Shown in pieces: positions 34,521-44,833 of a stretch of 64,000 bases of DNA; within the stretch, counting starts at the first letter, position 1; the number at the start of each line of letters is the position of its first letter. Source of the DNA: Carposina sasakii (Eukaryota; Arthropoda; Insecta; Lepidoptera; Carposinidae); NCBI GenBank assembly GCA_014607495.2, contig CP053160.1:13578001-13642000 (forward strand), read 5' to 3'. Both the position numbers and the translations under genes were made by a program. The notes under the pieces are model-generated. The model made no database searches. It had not been told where the DNA came from and saw nothing but the letters and a program-made list of their open reading frames with translations.

Positions 34521-34735
34521 CCGTATTATTATATTTTTCCTGTATGCAGCTTTTTATTTATATAGATAGATAGTACATATTAAAAGATAAATAAGTGTAA
34601 TCATCTGACAATACATTTTCTACATTGTTGAAGATAAACGTTAAGTAAAATGAAATAACGAAAATACTACCTATCTGATGAATAGCGGTTACCCTTAGCA
34701 TTTAGCAATAGTAGATTTATTACTTATTAGTATGT

Positions 34736-36286
34736 ACTAGTGGCCCGCCCTCGCTTCGCTTCGGTACATATCCTCTAAAATTTGGAATTCCCGTTTGTCC
34801 CGTTCCCGTGGGAATATCGGGAAATATGTTCTCAGTGCTTCTTTACACTCCCTACTGAATATACCTGCCATATTTCATCATTTTGTGTCAAGTGGTCTTC
34901 GTAAAAATTGAGAATTCCCGTTTGTCCCGTTCCTCGCACTCCTTAACAAATATGTATGCCCGATTTCTGATTTATATGTATAGCGGTTTTCTTAAAAAAA
35001 TTGAATTCCCGTTTGTCCCGTTCTGGTGGAAATTTCGATAAATATGTTCTCAGTGCCTCCTCACACTCCCTACCAAATTTCATCATTATATTGTGTCAAA
35101 TGGTTTTTGTTAACGTTGGGAATTACGAGAAATCCGTTCTTTGTGCTCCCTAGCAGTCCCTAATGAACAATTTTCGATTTCAGCTTCATATGAATAGCAG
35201 TCATCGTAAAAATTAAAAAATTCCGTTTGTCCCGTTCCCGTGGGAATTTCGGAAAATTCGTTCTATGTGCTTTCTCGCAGTCCCAAATGAACATACATTT
35301 TGGATTTCAACTTTTATAGGTATAGCGGTTTTCTTATAAATTTAGAATTCCAATTTGTTCCGTTCCGGTGGGAATTTCGGGAAATAAGTTCTCAGTGTAC
35401 ACTCCCTACGGAATGTACCTGTCATATTTCATATCTATATGTCATGTGGTTTTCGTAAAAACTTGAAATTCCTGTTTGCGCCGTTCCCATGGGAATTTAG
35501 GGAAATCCGTTCTTAGTGCTTTCTTAGACCCCCTAATGAACATACACACCAAATTTTATCTTATTTAGCGGGAAAAGCTGGACGGGAGTGGGTGCATTTT
35601 ACTTGTGAAATTCAAAATACCTAGGTACGTTGTTTTTGCAAATTATTTTTGATTTTTACTAATTTTATACTCGTTTTTTAAGGATTTTCCCGACATTTCC
35701 ATTCATCATAAATTCAGATATCATCAGTATTGTTTGTATGGATGCTGTATTCCTTATGCACTTTCTTCGGGATAAACAAAAAAAGCTGTCATGTTGCGTC
35801 ATGTCATCTGTACGTCACAGAATAATAAATTCTCCAGAACCCGTGATCACGCACACTTTTGAAGCAACTTTTAGTAGGTCAAATTTTTACAACCTATTTA
35901 CTGTATCTAAAAAACTGATAGTATTTTTATCGATGGCGACAATCGGCGGATTAGAATAGCGGAAGATGCGGGATTTTTGACTCGTTTTTGCTTCACTACC
36001 CGGAATACATTTGTCATTGAGGACTCCTTCTGGGGACTTGTTATTCTATGGTGTATGTCGAACATATACGTCCATGCGTCAAATGGTAAAAAAAATTGTA
36101 TTTAATTCATATTTATTCCAGCTCAGTGGAAATTATTCAAAACCCTATAGCCTATAATCATCCAGGTCCAATAAGGAATCTAACGGTGAAAGAATTTTTG
36201 AAATCGGTCCACTAGTTTCGGAGCCTATTCGCTGCAAATAAACAAACAAACAATCAAAATTTACCTCTTTATAATATTAGTATAGA
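34736..36286 (-). mobile_element. Large non-autonomous element, Helitron-like ends, copy 2
   Basis: Inverted relative to 14818-16645. On the plus strand it starts ACTAGTGGCCCGCCCTCGCT and ends CTTTATAATATTAGTATAGA. In element orientation it begins TC preceded by A and ends CTAG followed by T, as Helitrons do. The interior holds at least six units spaced roughly 90-215 bases, each with CCCGTTTGTCCCGTTC and usually TTCCCGTGGGAA (near 34785, 34913, 35003, 35220, 35345 and 35466). No replicase or helicase frame. A 73-codon frame at 35738-35959 is not protein-like. Confidence 0.6.
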
Positions 36287-37386
36287 TAATAAACTTGTAC
36301 AATAAAAATATTCTGAATGTTCAACAAGAAATTTGCTATACCAGTAAAAAGATTGCAGTCTGTCTCTAGTCAGATTTAAATAACCATGGGATAACGTTAG
36401 AGTGTGAACACCTAGTGAATACAGAATGAAACTAAGGTGCTTATTCGCTCCAATTCACGTTTTATCGAATTTACACATTTCAAAAATCCAATCGGTACAG
36501 AACGAATGAAATGTCACTGCAAAAATAGGAGTTCATAATATACTTCTTGGCTAATAAATGTGCTTCTCTTTTACTTAATAGACGACTCCACACTTATTAT
36601 TGTCCAGTTACATACGTAATCTGTTATAAGACGTATTTTAACATAATATTTACTGGACACTTTCTTTATTTTTATGTATATTAACTAAAAGCCCATTTAG
36701 CGTATTTTAAAACAATTTAGATGTCAATAAGCCAAACGCAGCGTGACAGTATGTAAGTCTTTGATCACCACCCTACTATTTGCCCATCTCATATTTTTCC
36801 TGCAAGTAAGTGTACGCTAGGGCATGGCCCGGGCAATATGCTGACACAGCAGCTATAGGGGACCACTTGGAACTCGATTTTCACCGTTCTAGTGAAATGG
36901 TGAAATAAGTAGCCCGACTGGAATCGATAACGGTTTTATTGTTCCGTTCTAGATACTTTGTCTCGCTTTGAGCGATGCTTGGCTCGATTGATTGACTGTT
37001 AATGGATTCGAGGTTCACAAATTTATTTTGTAAAAGCTGCTCTTTTTTCAAGTTGTTTATTGATTTGCTACTAATTTCTTAGCGGTACAATTGAAAGCAA
37101 ATATGTAATAGAATGGTCGGCATATACGTAAACTCTTCATAATCATCTAAACTCTTCATCTAAACTCTTACATAATCTTGTTAAATCTACTCTGCCAGTG
37201 GCTCCTCAGAAGCTTTACTTGCTGCAATTAGATTATATCGACAACCACCAGTTTCAACTAAATACTTAAATTTTCCCTGAATCTCTTCAAGTAAATTAAG
37301 TAGGCAAATTTTTCCAAAATATTAATTATTTCTCCATTAATTAATTCTTGTGAGTCGATCGGTTATTCGCAGTTTATTTTCCATAT
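36287..37386. other. No gene recognised; possible old repeat
   Basis: 36780-36960 is GC-richer. Its minus strand has a short frame (HALAYTYLQEKYEMGK then stop) that resembles repeat-borne frames I have seen in moth DNA, but nothing in the window confirms it. Confidence 0.35.
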
Positions 37387-37826
37387 ACAGGCTGTGTGTG
37401 TATGTGACAGCCAGGAAAATACTGAATAAGTACCATTGTTTTGAGTTATACGACAGTGTTTTTTCTCGCAAGAAATTAAATTAAATAAATTAATTAAATA
37501 TTCACACAATACACAACACATTAACCTAGTCCCACAGTAAGATCCCTAAGGTCTTGTGTCGTGGGTACTAAGCAACGGTATATAAATACATAGATAAGTA
37601 TAGAAACATCCATGTCTCGTAAACAAACATTGATATTCATAATATCAATGTTTGCACCTACCGGGATTCGAACCCAGGACCTATGGTGTCACAGGCAGGG
37701 TCACTACCTACTAGACCTTTTGGAAATTTTGGAATTTCCCTGCGAAAATTTTCAGCGATTTTCGCGTCAGAATCATGGTCTGAAGTCGCCATATCAATAT
37801 TTGTCTGGCTGTCACTTCCACCCTGT
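37387..37826. mobile_element. Foldback element B, copy 2, interrupted by a SINE
   Basis: Begins ACAGGCTGTGTGTG and ends GGCTGTCACTTCCACCCTGT, with the inner landmarks of 10216-10675 (ACCATTGTTTTGAGTTAT; GCCATATCAATATTTG). A type-1 SINE (37499-37717) sits in the middle, replacing much of the centre. Confidence 0.75.
37499..37717 (-). mobile_element. tRNA-derived SINE, type 1, nested in foldback B
   Basis: Minus strand: A-box-like TAGTAGGTAGTGACCC, B box GGTTCGAATCC, then body TAGGTGCAAACATTGATAT through CCTTAGGGATCTTA and AATGTGTTGTGTA. Full-length relatives are at 52515-52757 and 60672-60917; fragments at 24419-24480, 30958-31020 and 57635-57785. The head lacks about 13 bases at its 5' end. 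Confidence 0.8.
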
Positions 37827-38483
37827 ATGTCTCCTTATGATTCTGCAACAATTTAATTATACCACATTGGAGTTTTAAATATGAAAAAATCGCATGCTAT
37901 TTTTCATTTTGTCATTGAAACCTGCATTTTTTTAAACTTTTTTTTTTTGGAATAAACAACAAAAGTTATTGACTTGATAAGTTCAACTCCAAGTTTACAA
38001 TGTTCGTAGTCCCCGAAGTGTTTTGGTATCATGTTTCAAGTGTATATGCTGCCTTCTCGGTGTCTATGCATAAAACATAGACTTCAGTAACCACTTTTTA
38101 TGTTCAACTTGTTAAAAACCCCTTAACTTTATTACATTAGCAGCTAAACATAGCAATATTTTGGTATCAATGCAATAAAGTAAAGGAGTATTTTTAAAGC
38201 TCTACCTACCTGTCTAATCCAAGCTTCCTACGAGATTTAGTTGTACCCTTATAATTTTAGTACCAATCAACATTTTTTTGACATAGACCGACGACGGTGA
38301 GGTAAATGATAATGAAGAAGAGGCAGTTACAAACATTAGCGGTATACAAATTCTAGACTAGAGGACAATCATCTTATCTACTATACTTGTAAAAATAAAC
38401 ATCTACTACATACATACATGTACAGTTATACCTACTACAATAAAGTCAACTCTATAAGTTTCTCTTATGATATAAATAAAGAT
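37827..38483. other. No feature recognised
   Basis: AT-rich spacer before the BEL insertion. Confidence 0.4.
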
Positions 38484-38619
38484 TTATCGTAGGTTTAATG
38501 ATAATACTGAAATAAGCCATTCTTTTTCAGTATTTTCTGGAATCAGTGGGAGTTTTGTTTCCTCTGCTACGTCGGTTCTGTGACTATAATTCTTTCCACG
38601 GAAACAGGACAAACAATAG
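38484..38619 (-). pseudogene. Open frame interrupted by the BEL insertion, downstream part
   Basis: If the element is removed and one AATAG copy kept, the minus strand has a continuous frame from an ATG at 44882 through the insertion site to a TAA at 38486-38484, 59 codons. This part contains CLSCFRGKNYSHR and KLPLIPEN. The frame is short and could be chance; I recognise no domain. Its 5' part is 44834-44882. Confidence 0.25.
38615..38619. repeat. Target-site duplication, left copy
   Basis: AATAG directly before the LTR; identical to 44834-44838. A 5-bp duplication is usual for BEL/Pao integrases. Confidence 0.9.
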
Positions 38620-38873
38620 TGTTGGCGCTTGGCGTCTTCGATAGCTACTTTTATGAATTATGGGTCCAGGGACTTACCCCAAACTGTTGCAGCCTCCTCT
38701 TGTCCACGTCCCGGGACGGATATGTCGCACTTAGTATTTTGATAGTAGGTATTTGTTATGTGGTGGAAACTCAGTGGAACGACCTCGCTCTCGCAGAGCA
38801 ATTTTCTGACTGATGATTGTCAAAATCTTTTTATTTTTTAAATAAAGTTTTGGCCCTGGACCAGGCCTAAACA
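38620..38873 (-). mobile_element. 3' LTR of the BEL/Pao element
   Basis: 254 bp; on the minus strand it begins TGTTTAGGCCTGG and ends CGCCAACA. Identical by eye to 44580-44833. Confidence 0.95.
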
Positions 38874-38884
38874 TTCCCCCCACC
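38874..38884 (-). promoter_or_regulatory. Polypurine tract
   Basis: On the minus strand GGTGGGGGGAA lies directly upstream of the 3' LTR. It is the RNase-H-resistant primer for plus-strand DNA synthesis and confirms the element's orientation. Confidence 0.85.
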
Positions 38885-39107
38885 GAAATCTGCCAAGATT
38901 TCTCAGTTAGAGCTCCAGTGGTGGAAAATAAAATACACGAATAGATATAGAATTACTAACTCAATAGTAGAATAATATTATGTGTATGAAAGAGTGTGGA
39001 CTGTATAATATATTAAGTAGCAATAGATAAGTAAAGATACTAAGTACTTACTAATGTCTAAATACTAATGAAATAATTTACATTACTAAAACAAAAGAAA
39101 TGCAGTC

Positions 39108-42100
39108 CTACTCCAAAGGGAGCGGACTCAATTTTGTGACTGGGCGTATCACTTCGCTGTTCCTGGTCCGAACGCTAACTACACGCACTACGTCATCAGG
39201 ACCTGAGTGCAATTTGGTCACCCTGCCTAACATCCAATGTAACGGCGGAGTATCGGCATGAATCAAAACTAAATTCCCCACTTTTAAATCTATTGATCGG
39301 TTAACCCACTTTGAACGTTCCTGTAAAGTATGGAGAAAATCTTTCTTCCAACTTGCCCAAAACTTTTGTGACATTTGTTGCACAGCCTGCCATCTGTTGA
39401 GCCTATTCTCAGGCAAATGTGATAGATCGTATTCAGGTGGATCTAATAGATCACGGCCTATCAAAAAATGTGCCGGTGTGAGTACTTCAAACTCATTTGG
39501 ATCCGATGATAATGGACATAGCGGACGCGAGTTCAAAATCGCCTCGACACGTGCGAAAAAGGTGGTAAGTTCCTCAAACGTCAGAGTTCTGTTACCTACA
39601 CATCGTTTTAGATGAGTTTTAGCAGATTTTATAGCAGCCTCATAAATACCTCCGAAATGACTACCGGTGGGAGGATTATGTTGCCACTTTATAGTACGTG
39701 AAGTAAATGCGCTGGAAAGTTCCTTGTTTGAATCGAAAAAACGCGAAACTTCAGCTAACTGTTTCCCCGCTGAGACAAAATTAGTCCCATTATCTGATAT
39801 TACCGTATTACAGAGACCGCGTCTGGCAGTAAACCGATCTAGAGAGGCTAAGAAACACTCGGTACTAAGTGACGATAACGTTTCTAAATGAACTGCCCGT
39901 GTGGCACAGCATACGAATACGCATACGTAGGACTTTAGAATCCGAGCATTTCTTCGGTCAGATTCCTTCGTTTGAAATGGCCCGCCAATATCAATTCCTA
40001 CCGTGTGGAACGTATGAATATTTTGAGCTCTAAATTTCGGAAGCTGACCCATTATTGGCTGACGAGTAGAAGGTCTGACTCGAAAGCAAGACATACATTT
40101 TATGGTCCGAGACCGTATCACACCACGGGCCCCTAATATCCAATACCTCTGACTTAATATGCCTTGAAGAGAACGAGGACCAACATGGAGATACAATTTG
40201 TGATAATAATCAATTAAAATATTTGTAAAATTACATTTTTTCGGTAGCAACAAAGGATGCTTTTTATCATATGACATCGCAGACTGAGCGAGCCTTCCCC
40301 CCACCCTGAGGAACCTATGCGCATCTAGAAAAGGGTTAAGCTTCTGCAGAGATCGCTTACATTCTTGATCTTTTGATAGCGCAGTAATGTCCTCAGAAAA
40401 GTGTTTCTGTTGAACAGACTTAACCAACACGTCACGAGCCTGACGTAAATCGCTTACTGATATATTTTGACGTACAGTATTCGGTTGGCGACAGTGTCTA
40501 ATAAACTGTAAACAATAAGCAATAATACGCACTAAACGATTGAAATTAGATTGTTTAAGAGTTAATTCATAAACTGGATCTGAATCGTCATCAGTAGTCA
40601 CAAGCGCGTGTGATAAAGTCGCTACTTTGAGTTCAGGTGGATTCTCGTTGCGAAACTCATCTATCGTCCGTACCGGCCACTGATCAGTAACTAGCCACCT
40701 GGGGCCACCAAGCCATTCTGTATTAGCAAGTAGGGATGATGGACTCGCTCCCCTAGAACACACATCAGCAGGATTGCTCCCTCCACTCACGTGGAACCAA
40801 TTACTACTGGGAACTGTGTCCAATATTTTAGTCACGCGAGTAGCTACAAATGTTTTAAGATTATAACTAGGTGTATTTAACCACGCTAAAACAACTGACG
40901 AATCAGTAAATAGCAGTGTATCATCTATTTTAGGCAAACGCTCCTCAAGCATCGATGTTACGTACTTGACGAGTTTTGCTAACAAATGCGCAGCAAGTAA
41001 TTCGAGTCGCGGCACCGATATAGTTTTTAGTGGCGCCACTTTAGACTTAGCAATGAGCAAACTAACTTTGTTTTCATTAGCTAAATTTCTGGTATGCAGA
41101 TAAATAACTGCAGCATACCCGAGAGAAGATGCGTCACAAAATCCTAGAATACGAAAATAGGTACCTTTTGTGACCATTACGTGTCGATCATGTTTAAAGT
41201 TTGACAATAGTGGGAGCTCGTTGATATATGCTAGCCATTCTTTAGTTAAATCAGAAGGCAAACGTTCGTCCCAGCCTAACTTTAGACACCATAATTTCTG
41301 CATAAACGTTTTCGCATAAAATATACAGGGAGCGACAAAACCTAGAGGATCGAACAGACGCCCAATTTGTGATAGAACAGTTCTCTTGGTAACTACGGAA
41401 TCAGGAGGACTCGATCTAAAAGAAAAACTGTCAGAAGCTGGCTGCCACTGGAGACCCAAGACCTTTACAGAGAGATTCTTCTCATCTTCGAACTCGAGGT
41501 TAATTTCGCGATGATCCTCTGGCACTCCTTCTAGAATGGAACGACAGTTACTAGACCACTTCCTAATGACAAAACCTGCTTCTTTTAACAGAGCACAAAT
41601 ATCTGTTTGTAGTTTTAATGCAGACTCTAGATCAGGTTCAGACCAAAGGAGATCATCCATGAAAAATCCATGCCTAAGAACTTTTGCTGCTTTCGGATAC
41701 TTACTTGCTTCTGTTTCTGATAGTGTATGCAGAACTTTGATGGCTAGATAAGGACTGCTAGCAACGCCGTAAGTAACAGTGTTAAGTTCGTAGACTTGTA
41801 TAGGTTTATCCGCGGAGTCTCGCCACAAGATGTGTTGGTAAGGTCGCTGTTGCTTGTGTATTAACATCTGCCTGTACATTTTAGCAATATCAGCAGACAA
41901 ACATATGTCGAAAAGACGAAAATTCATTAACATTTTATTTATATCAGCCTGTAATTTAGGACCAGGCAATACAACATCATTCAAAGATTTTTGATTAGTT
42001 GTTTTGCAAGATGCATCGAAGACAACTCGCAACTTAGTTGTTGTACTAGACGGCTTAACTATGCAGAAGTGAGGAATTAAATAGTTTGACTCAACGTTCT

Positions 42101-44210
42101 GCATTGTACCTAAGAGTGTCATGTGCCCTAGAGACTCATATTCATTCATGAATTTAGAGTATTCAGCCTTAAGGTTAGGATCCCTATTCAACTTTGTCTC
42201 TAGACTAAAAAACCTACGAAGCGCCATCGGTCGAGACTCACCGAGTGACTTGTCTTCGCGAAATGGGTAACATAGAGTAAATCGACCAGACGCGTCTCGA
42301 CTATGTTGCTTTGAGAATAGTTCCTCGGCTAACCTATCTTCCGGTCTCTGACGTTGCTCAGCTGGTATACCTTCTACTTCCCAAAATGAATTCATGACCT
42401 TATCGATACTCATGTTCGTCGAAAATCCATTGAAGGAGCTTTCACTGGTAGTCATCATGCTAGCGACTTCATGGACTGTAACTTGACCAGTAAGAACGTA
42501 CCCAAAGATAGATTGCAATGCTACAGGTAATCCTTTCTTCGCGGGCAGAATTTTGTCGCCGCTATAGATATAAGGGAAAATATCGCCTGCTAATAGCATA
42601 TCTACTGGTGCCGATTTAGAGAAGGCAGGATCGGCTAAATACAGATTTTGATACTCGTTGAATATTGTATTAGGTAAACACATAGTCGGCAACTTACCCG
42701 CGATATTTTCGACAATGACTACATCCGTAGATAAGATCGGACTGTTGCTGTTACGAGGCTTGATGGAGCAGGTACTAATGCCAAATTCCCTGACTGCGTT
42801 TCCTCCCAAACCGACAGGCTTGAACGGACACTTACGTCGACGTAGCCCTAACCGATTGGCACAGTCGTTAGTTAGATAGCTTGACATAGCGCCGCTGTCA
42901 ATCAATGCACGCACAGTATGATACTTCCCGAATGCATCAGAAATATGTATAATCGCAGTGCCTAGCAATACCGTTTGCTGCGAAGAGCAAGTTAACGCGA
43001 CGTTTTCACTAGAAGACACGTTTGTCGAATCTAAGTGAAGAGTGTGATGGTGTCGTTGTTTGCAAACGGTACAAGAGTATTTGGACGTACAGTTGTCAAC
43101 TGTGTGATCTGCACGCAAACAGTTCTCACACAAATTTAATTTTTTTACCTTTAAAACGCGCTCACTAGGAGAAAGATCGCCATATTCGTTGCATCGATAT
43201 ATAGAGTGCTGTGGCTTTTGACAAAATATACAGATTTTAGATTTTCTAGCGCTATCTGACTTATCTGTCTTCGTTACAGCTGATGCTAAACTAGGCTTGG
43301 TATAGTATTTACTTCCTACTTCACTAAATTTTTGCGCACTAGTGGAAGGACGCGGCGAACTCGGCTTAAACTGTGAGGCCGGTTTAACTGAGACAGTTTT
43401 ATACTCGGACATTTCCAAAACCCGCACATGCTTTTCAACGAATGCTAACAACTGCTCAATGGTAGGAAGTTCCCCCGGGGACACGGTCTGTTCGAACTCA
43501 CGTCGTGTCACAGGGTCTAGATTGCGCAAAGATACATAAAATAACATATAAGATGACAAATTAGGTATTTTTAATAGTGCTAAGGCCTTAATATTTTCTT
43601 GATAGGTTTGTAAGAAAGTATTCAAACCCGAAGCAGACTCGACATTTAATGGTTTGACATTGAATATCTTGTCTAAGTATGCAGTAGCTAAGGCACGTTT
43701 ATTTTCGTAGCGCTTAACTAAAGCCTCCCAAACTATATGATAGTTATCTGCGGTTACCGGCATCGACTTGACTATGGTAAGAGCCGGGCCACTCACAGAC
43801 GACAGTAGGTAAAAGAACTTTTCGATATCACCGACATGTCCATTATCATGGATCAAACTGAGAAAAGTGTCCCGAAAGGTCGGCCGATTCTCGAGCTTAC
43901 CATCAAAACTACTTATACGCAGCTCTGGTAACTTGACGCGACGGCTCGAGACACTAGTATCAGGTTGATCAATTTTGTTAGCTGCATCGCTTTCCTTCAT
44001 TTGAGCTTCGACACAACGAATCGAATAATAGATTTGATCGAAGGCATCGAGCTCTTGATACGAAAGCTTGTATTTCGGATTCTTCCTCTTGTTTAAAGCA
44101 AGAATCTCTTGGGAATAATGCTGATAGTCTGCACGTATAGATGAAAGATCTTCTACCCTAGCACAAAACTCGAATTTAAGGCGTTTGTCATCTAGGGCTG
44201 TCTTAGACAA
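39108..44210 (-). CDS. BEL/Pao Gag-Pol polyprotein (1,700 codons, start codon in doubt)
   Basis: Encodes the proteins that package, reverse-transcribe and integrate the element. In order: Gag core of the DUF1759 type (about 93-260, with KLPELRISSFDGKLENRPTF); two zinc knuckles CX2CX4HX4C (C327-C340 and C361-C374) and a further Cys/His cluster near 380-392; aspartic protease DSG at 438-440; reverse transcriptase about 700-900, with D774 (LSADIAKMYRQM) and catalytic FMDD at 850-853 (Phe where Tyr is more usual); RNase H with D1025, E1070, D1103 and D1149 (NPADVCSRG); integrase zinc site H1337, H1342, C1372, C1375; catalytic D1407, D1473 and E1524; a DUF5641-like end (about 1605-1695). No internal stop. 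The first codon at 44210 is TTG. Upstream the same frame reaches TAA at 44258-44256 with no ATG, and the first ATG in frame is residue 71, so the start is either lost or supplied by the overlapping ATG frame at 44307. Confidence 0.95.
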   Translation of the reverse strand: MSKTALDDKRLKFEFCARVEDLSSIRADYQHYSQEILALNKRKNPKYKLSYQELDAFDQIYYSIRCVEAQMKESDAANKIDQPDTSVSSRRVKLPELRISSFDGKLENRPTFRDTFLSLIHDNGHVGDIEKFFYLLSSVSGPALTIVKSMPVTADNYHIVWEALVKRYENKRALATAYLDKIFNVKPLNVESASGLNTFLQTYQENIKALALLKIPNLSSYMLFYVSLRNLDPVTRREFEQTVSPGELPTIEQLLAFVEKHVRVLEMSEYKTVSVKPASQFKPSSPRPSTSAQKFSEVGSKYYTKPSLASAVTKTDKSDSARKSKICIFCQKPQHSIYRCNEYGDLSPSERVLKVKKLNLCENCLRADHTVDNCTSKYSCTVCKQRHHHTLHLDSTNVSSSENVALTCSSQQTVLLGTAIIHISDAFGKYHTVRALIDSGAMSSYLTNDCANRLGLRRRKCPFKPVGLGGNAVREFGISTCSIKPRNSNSPILSTDVVIVENIAGKLPTMCLPNTIFNEYQNLYLADPAFSKSAPVDMLLAGDIFPYIYSGDKILPAKKGLPVALQSIFGYVLTGQVTVHEVASMMTTSESSFNGFSTNMSIDKVMNSFWEVEGIPAEQRQRPEDRLAEELFSKQHSRDASGRFTLCYPFREDKSLGESRPMALRRFFSLETKLNRDPNLKAEYSKFMNEYESLGHMTLLGTMQNVESNYLIPHFCIVKPSSTTTKLRVVFDASCKTTNQKSLNDVVLPGPKLQADINKMLMNFRLFDICLSADIAKMYRQMLIHKQQRPYQHILWRDSADKPIQVYELNTVTYGVASSPYLAIKVLHTLSETEASKYPKAAKVLRHGFFMDDLLWSEPDLESALKLQTDICALLKEAGFVIRKWSSNCRSILEGVPEDHREINLEFEDEKNLSVKVLGLQWQPASDSFSFRSSPPDSVVTKRTVLSQIGRLFDPLGFVAPCIFYAKTFMQKLWCLKLGWDERLPSDLTKEWLAYINELPLLSNFKHDRHVMVTKGTYFRILGFCDASSLGYAAVIYLHTRNLANENKVSLLIAKSKVAPLKTISVPRLELLAAHLLAKLVKYVTSMLEERLPKIDDTLLFTDSSVVLAWLNTPSYNLKTFVATRVTKILDTVPSSNWFHVSGGSNPADVCSRGASPSSLLANTEWLGGPRWLVTDQWPVRTIDEFRNENPPELKVATLSHALVTTDDDSDPVYELTLKQSNFNRLVRIIAYCLQFIRHCRQPNTVRQNISVSDLRQARDVLVKSVQQKHFSEDITALSKDQECKRSLQKLNPFLDAHRFLRVGGRLAQSAMSYDKKHPLLLPKKCNFTNILIDYYHKLYLHVGPRSLQGILSQRYWILGARGVIRSRTIKCMSCFRVRPSTRQPIMGQLPKFRAQNIHTFHTVGIDIGGPFQTKESDRRNARILKSYVCVFVCCATRAVHLETLSSLSTECFLASLDRFTARRGLCNTVISDNGTNFVSAGKQLAEVSRFFDSNKELSSAFTSRTIKWQHNPPTGSHFGGIYEAAIKSAKTHLKRCVGNRTLTFEELTTFFARVEAILNSRPLCPLSSDPNEFEVLTPAHFLIGRDLLDPPEYDLSHLPENRLNRWQAVQQMSQKFWASWKKDFLHTLQERSKWVNRSIDLKVGNLVLIHADTPPLHWMLGRVTKLHSGPDDVVRVVSVRTRNSEVIRPVTKLSPLPLE

Positions 44211-44307
44211 ATCGTACAGTTTTTGTAATCGTAAGAAACATATCTCTAGAGATATTTAGTGGTTGAGTAAGTAGTTCATACTCTGAGTCAGAAAGTTCGA
44301 CACTCAT
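44203..44307 (-). CDS. Short ATG frame overlapping the Gag start, offset by one base
   Basis: ATG at 44307-44305 begins a 34-residue frame (MSVELSDSEYELL) that ends at TAA 44205-44203, just inside the long frame. The long frame between its own upstream stop (44256) and 44210 reads FLRLQKLYDLS, which looks like a natural Gag N-terminus. The simplest reading is that the original Gag began at this ATG and a one-base indel between about 44300 and 44210 now separates the two. A programmed frameshift is the alternative. I do not attempt to rejoin the frames. Confidence 0.55.
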   Translation of the reverse strand: MSVELSDSEYELLTQPLNISRDMFLTITKTVRFV

Positions 44308-44554
44308 TTTTGAATGACAAGTGTTTGACTTCTAAAAACTTTTGAAATTCAAGTTCTACGCGGGTTTCGAAACGCGAAATAAATGAATGGCGTGACGTGA
44401 CTTGTCGAACCAAGAAAAGAAATGACAATCCCAAATCCAATGTCGAAAATCTCAATATTATGAATATTTCTACATGAATTAAAAGATATTATACATAAAC
44501 ACAATACATATACATAAATACCACCTACAACATATATCTGAAGGTCTACACTGG

Positions 44555-44577
44555 CAAATCCTGGCTCGATATGACCA
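44555..44577 (-). promoter_or_regulatory. Primer-binding site, tRNA-Tyr-like with two small insertions
   Basis: Minus strand, two bases after the LTR: TGGTCATATCGAGCCAGGAT and three more bases. Compared with the tRNA-Tyr complement (TGGTCCTTCGAGCCGGAT), the TCGAGCC and GGATTTG blocks agree but a base is added in each of two places and the sequence around position 6 differs. The primer may be tRNA-Tyr with bulges or another tRNA I cannot identify. Confidence 0.55.
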
Positions 44578-44579
44578 AA

Positions 44580-44833
44580 TGTTGGCGCTTGGCGTCTTCG
44601 ATAGCTACTTTTATGAATTATGGGTCCAGGGACTTACCCCAAACTGTTGCAGCCTCCTCTTGTCCACGTCCCGGGACGGATATGTCGCACTTAGTATTTT
44701 GATAGTAGGTATTTGTTATGTGGTGGAAACTCAGTGGAACGACCTCGCTCTCGCAGAGCAATTTTCTGACTGATGATTGTCAAAATCTTTTTATTTTTTA
44801 AATAAAGTTTTGGCCCTGGACCAGGCCTAAACA
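44580..44833 (-). mobile_element. 5' LTR of the BEL/Pao element
   Basis: 254 bp, TG...CA ends, identical by eye to 38620-38873. It would carry the promoter and transcription start. A minus-strand AATAAA-containing A-rich stretch lies near its 5' end. Confidence 0.95.

Larger units (their letters stand above)
38620..44833 (-). mobile_element. Complete BEL/Pao LTR retrotransposon, recent insertion
   Basis: A 6,214-bp element on the minus strand: 5' LTR 44580-44833, primer site near 44577, Gag-Pol frame 44210-39108, polypurine tract 38874-38884, 3' LTR 38620-38873. The 5-bp duplication AATAG flanks it. The two LTRs (254 bp each) showed no difference when I compared them block by block, which implies a very recent insertion. 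The long frame is uninterrupted, but its start is abnormal (see the CDS). There is no envelope-like frame. Several 65-75 codon frames on the plus strand inside it are shadows. Confidence 0.95.

Noticed and set aside
34783..35500. CRISPR-like array
   Set aside because: Units are diverged, spacing is irregular and the array lies inside a eukaryotic mobile element.
39397..43539. Plus-strand frames inside the BEL element
   Set aside because: Shadows of the long minus-strand polyprotein.
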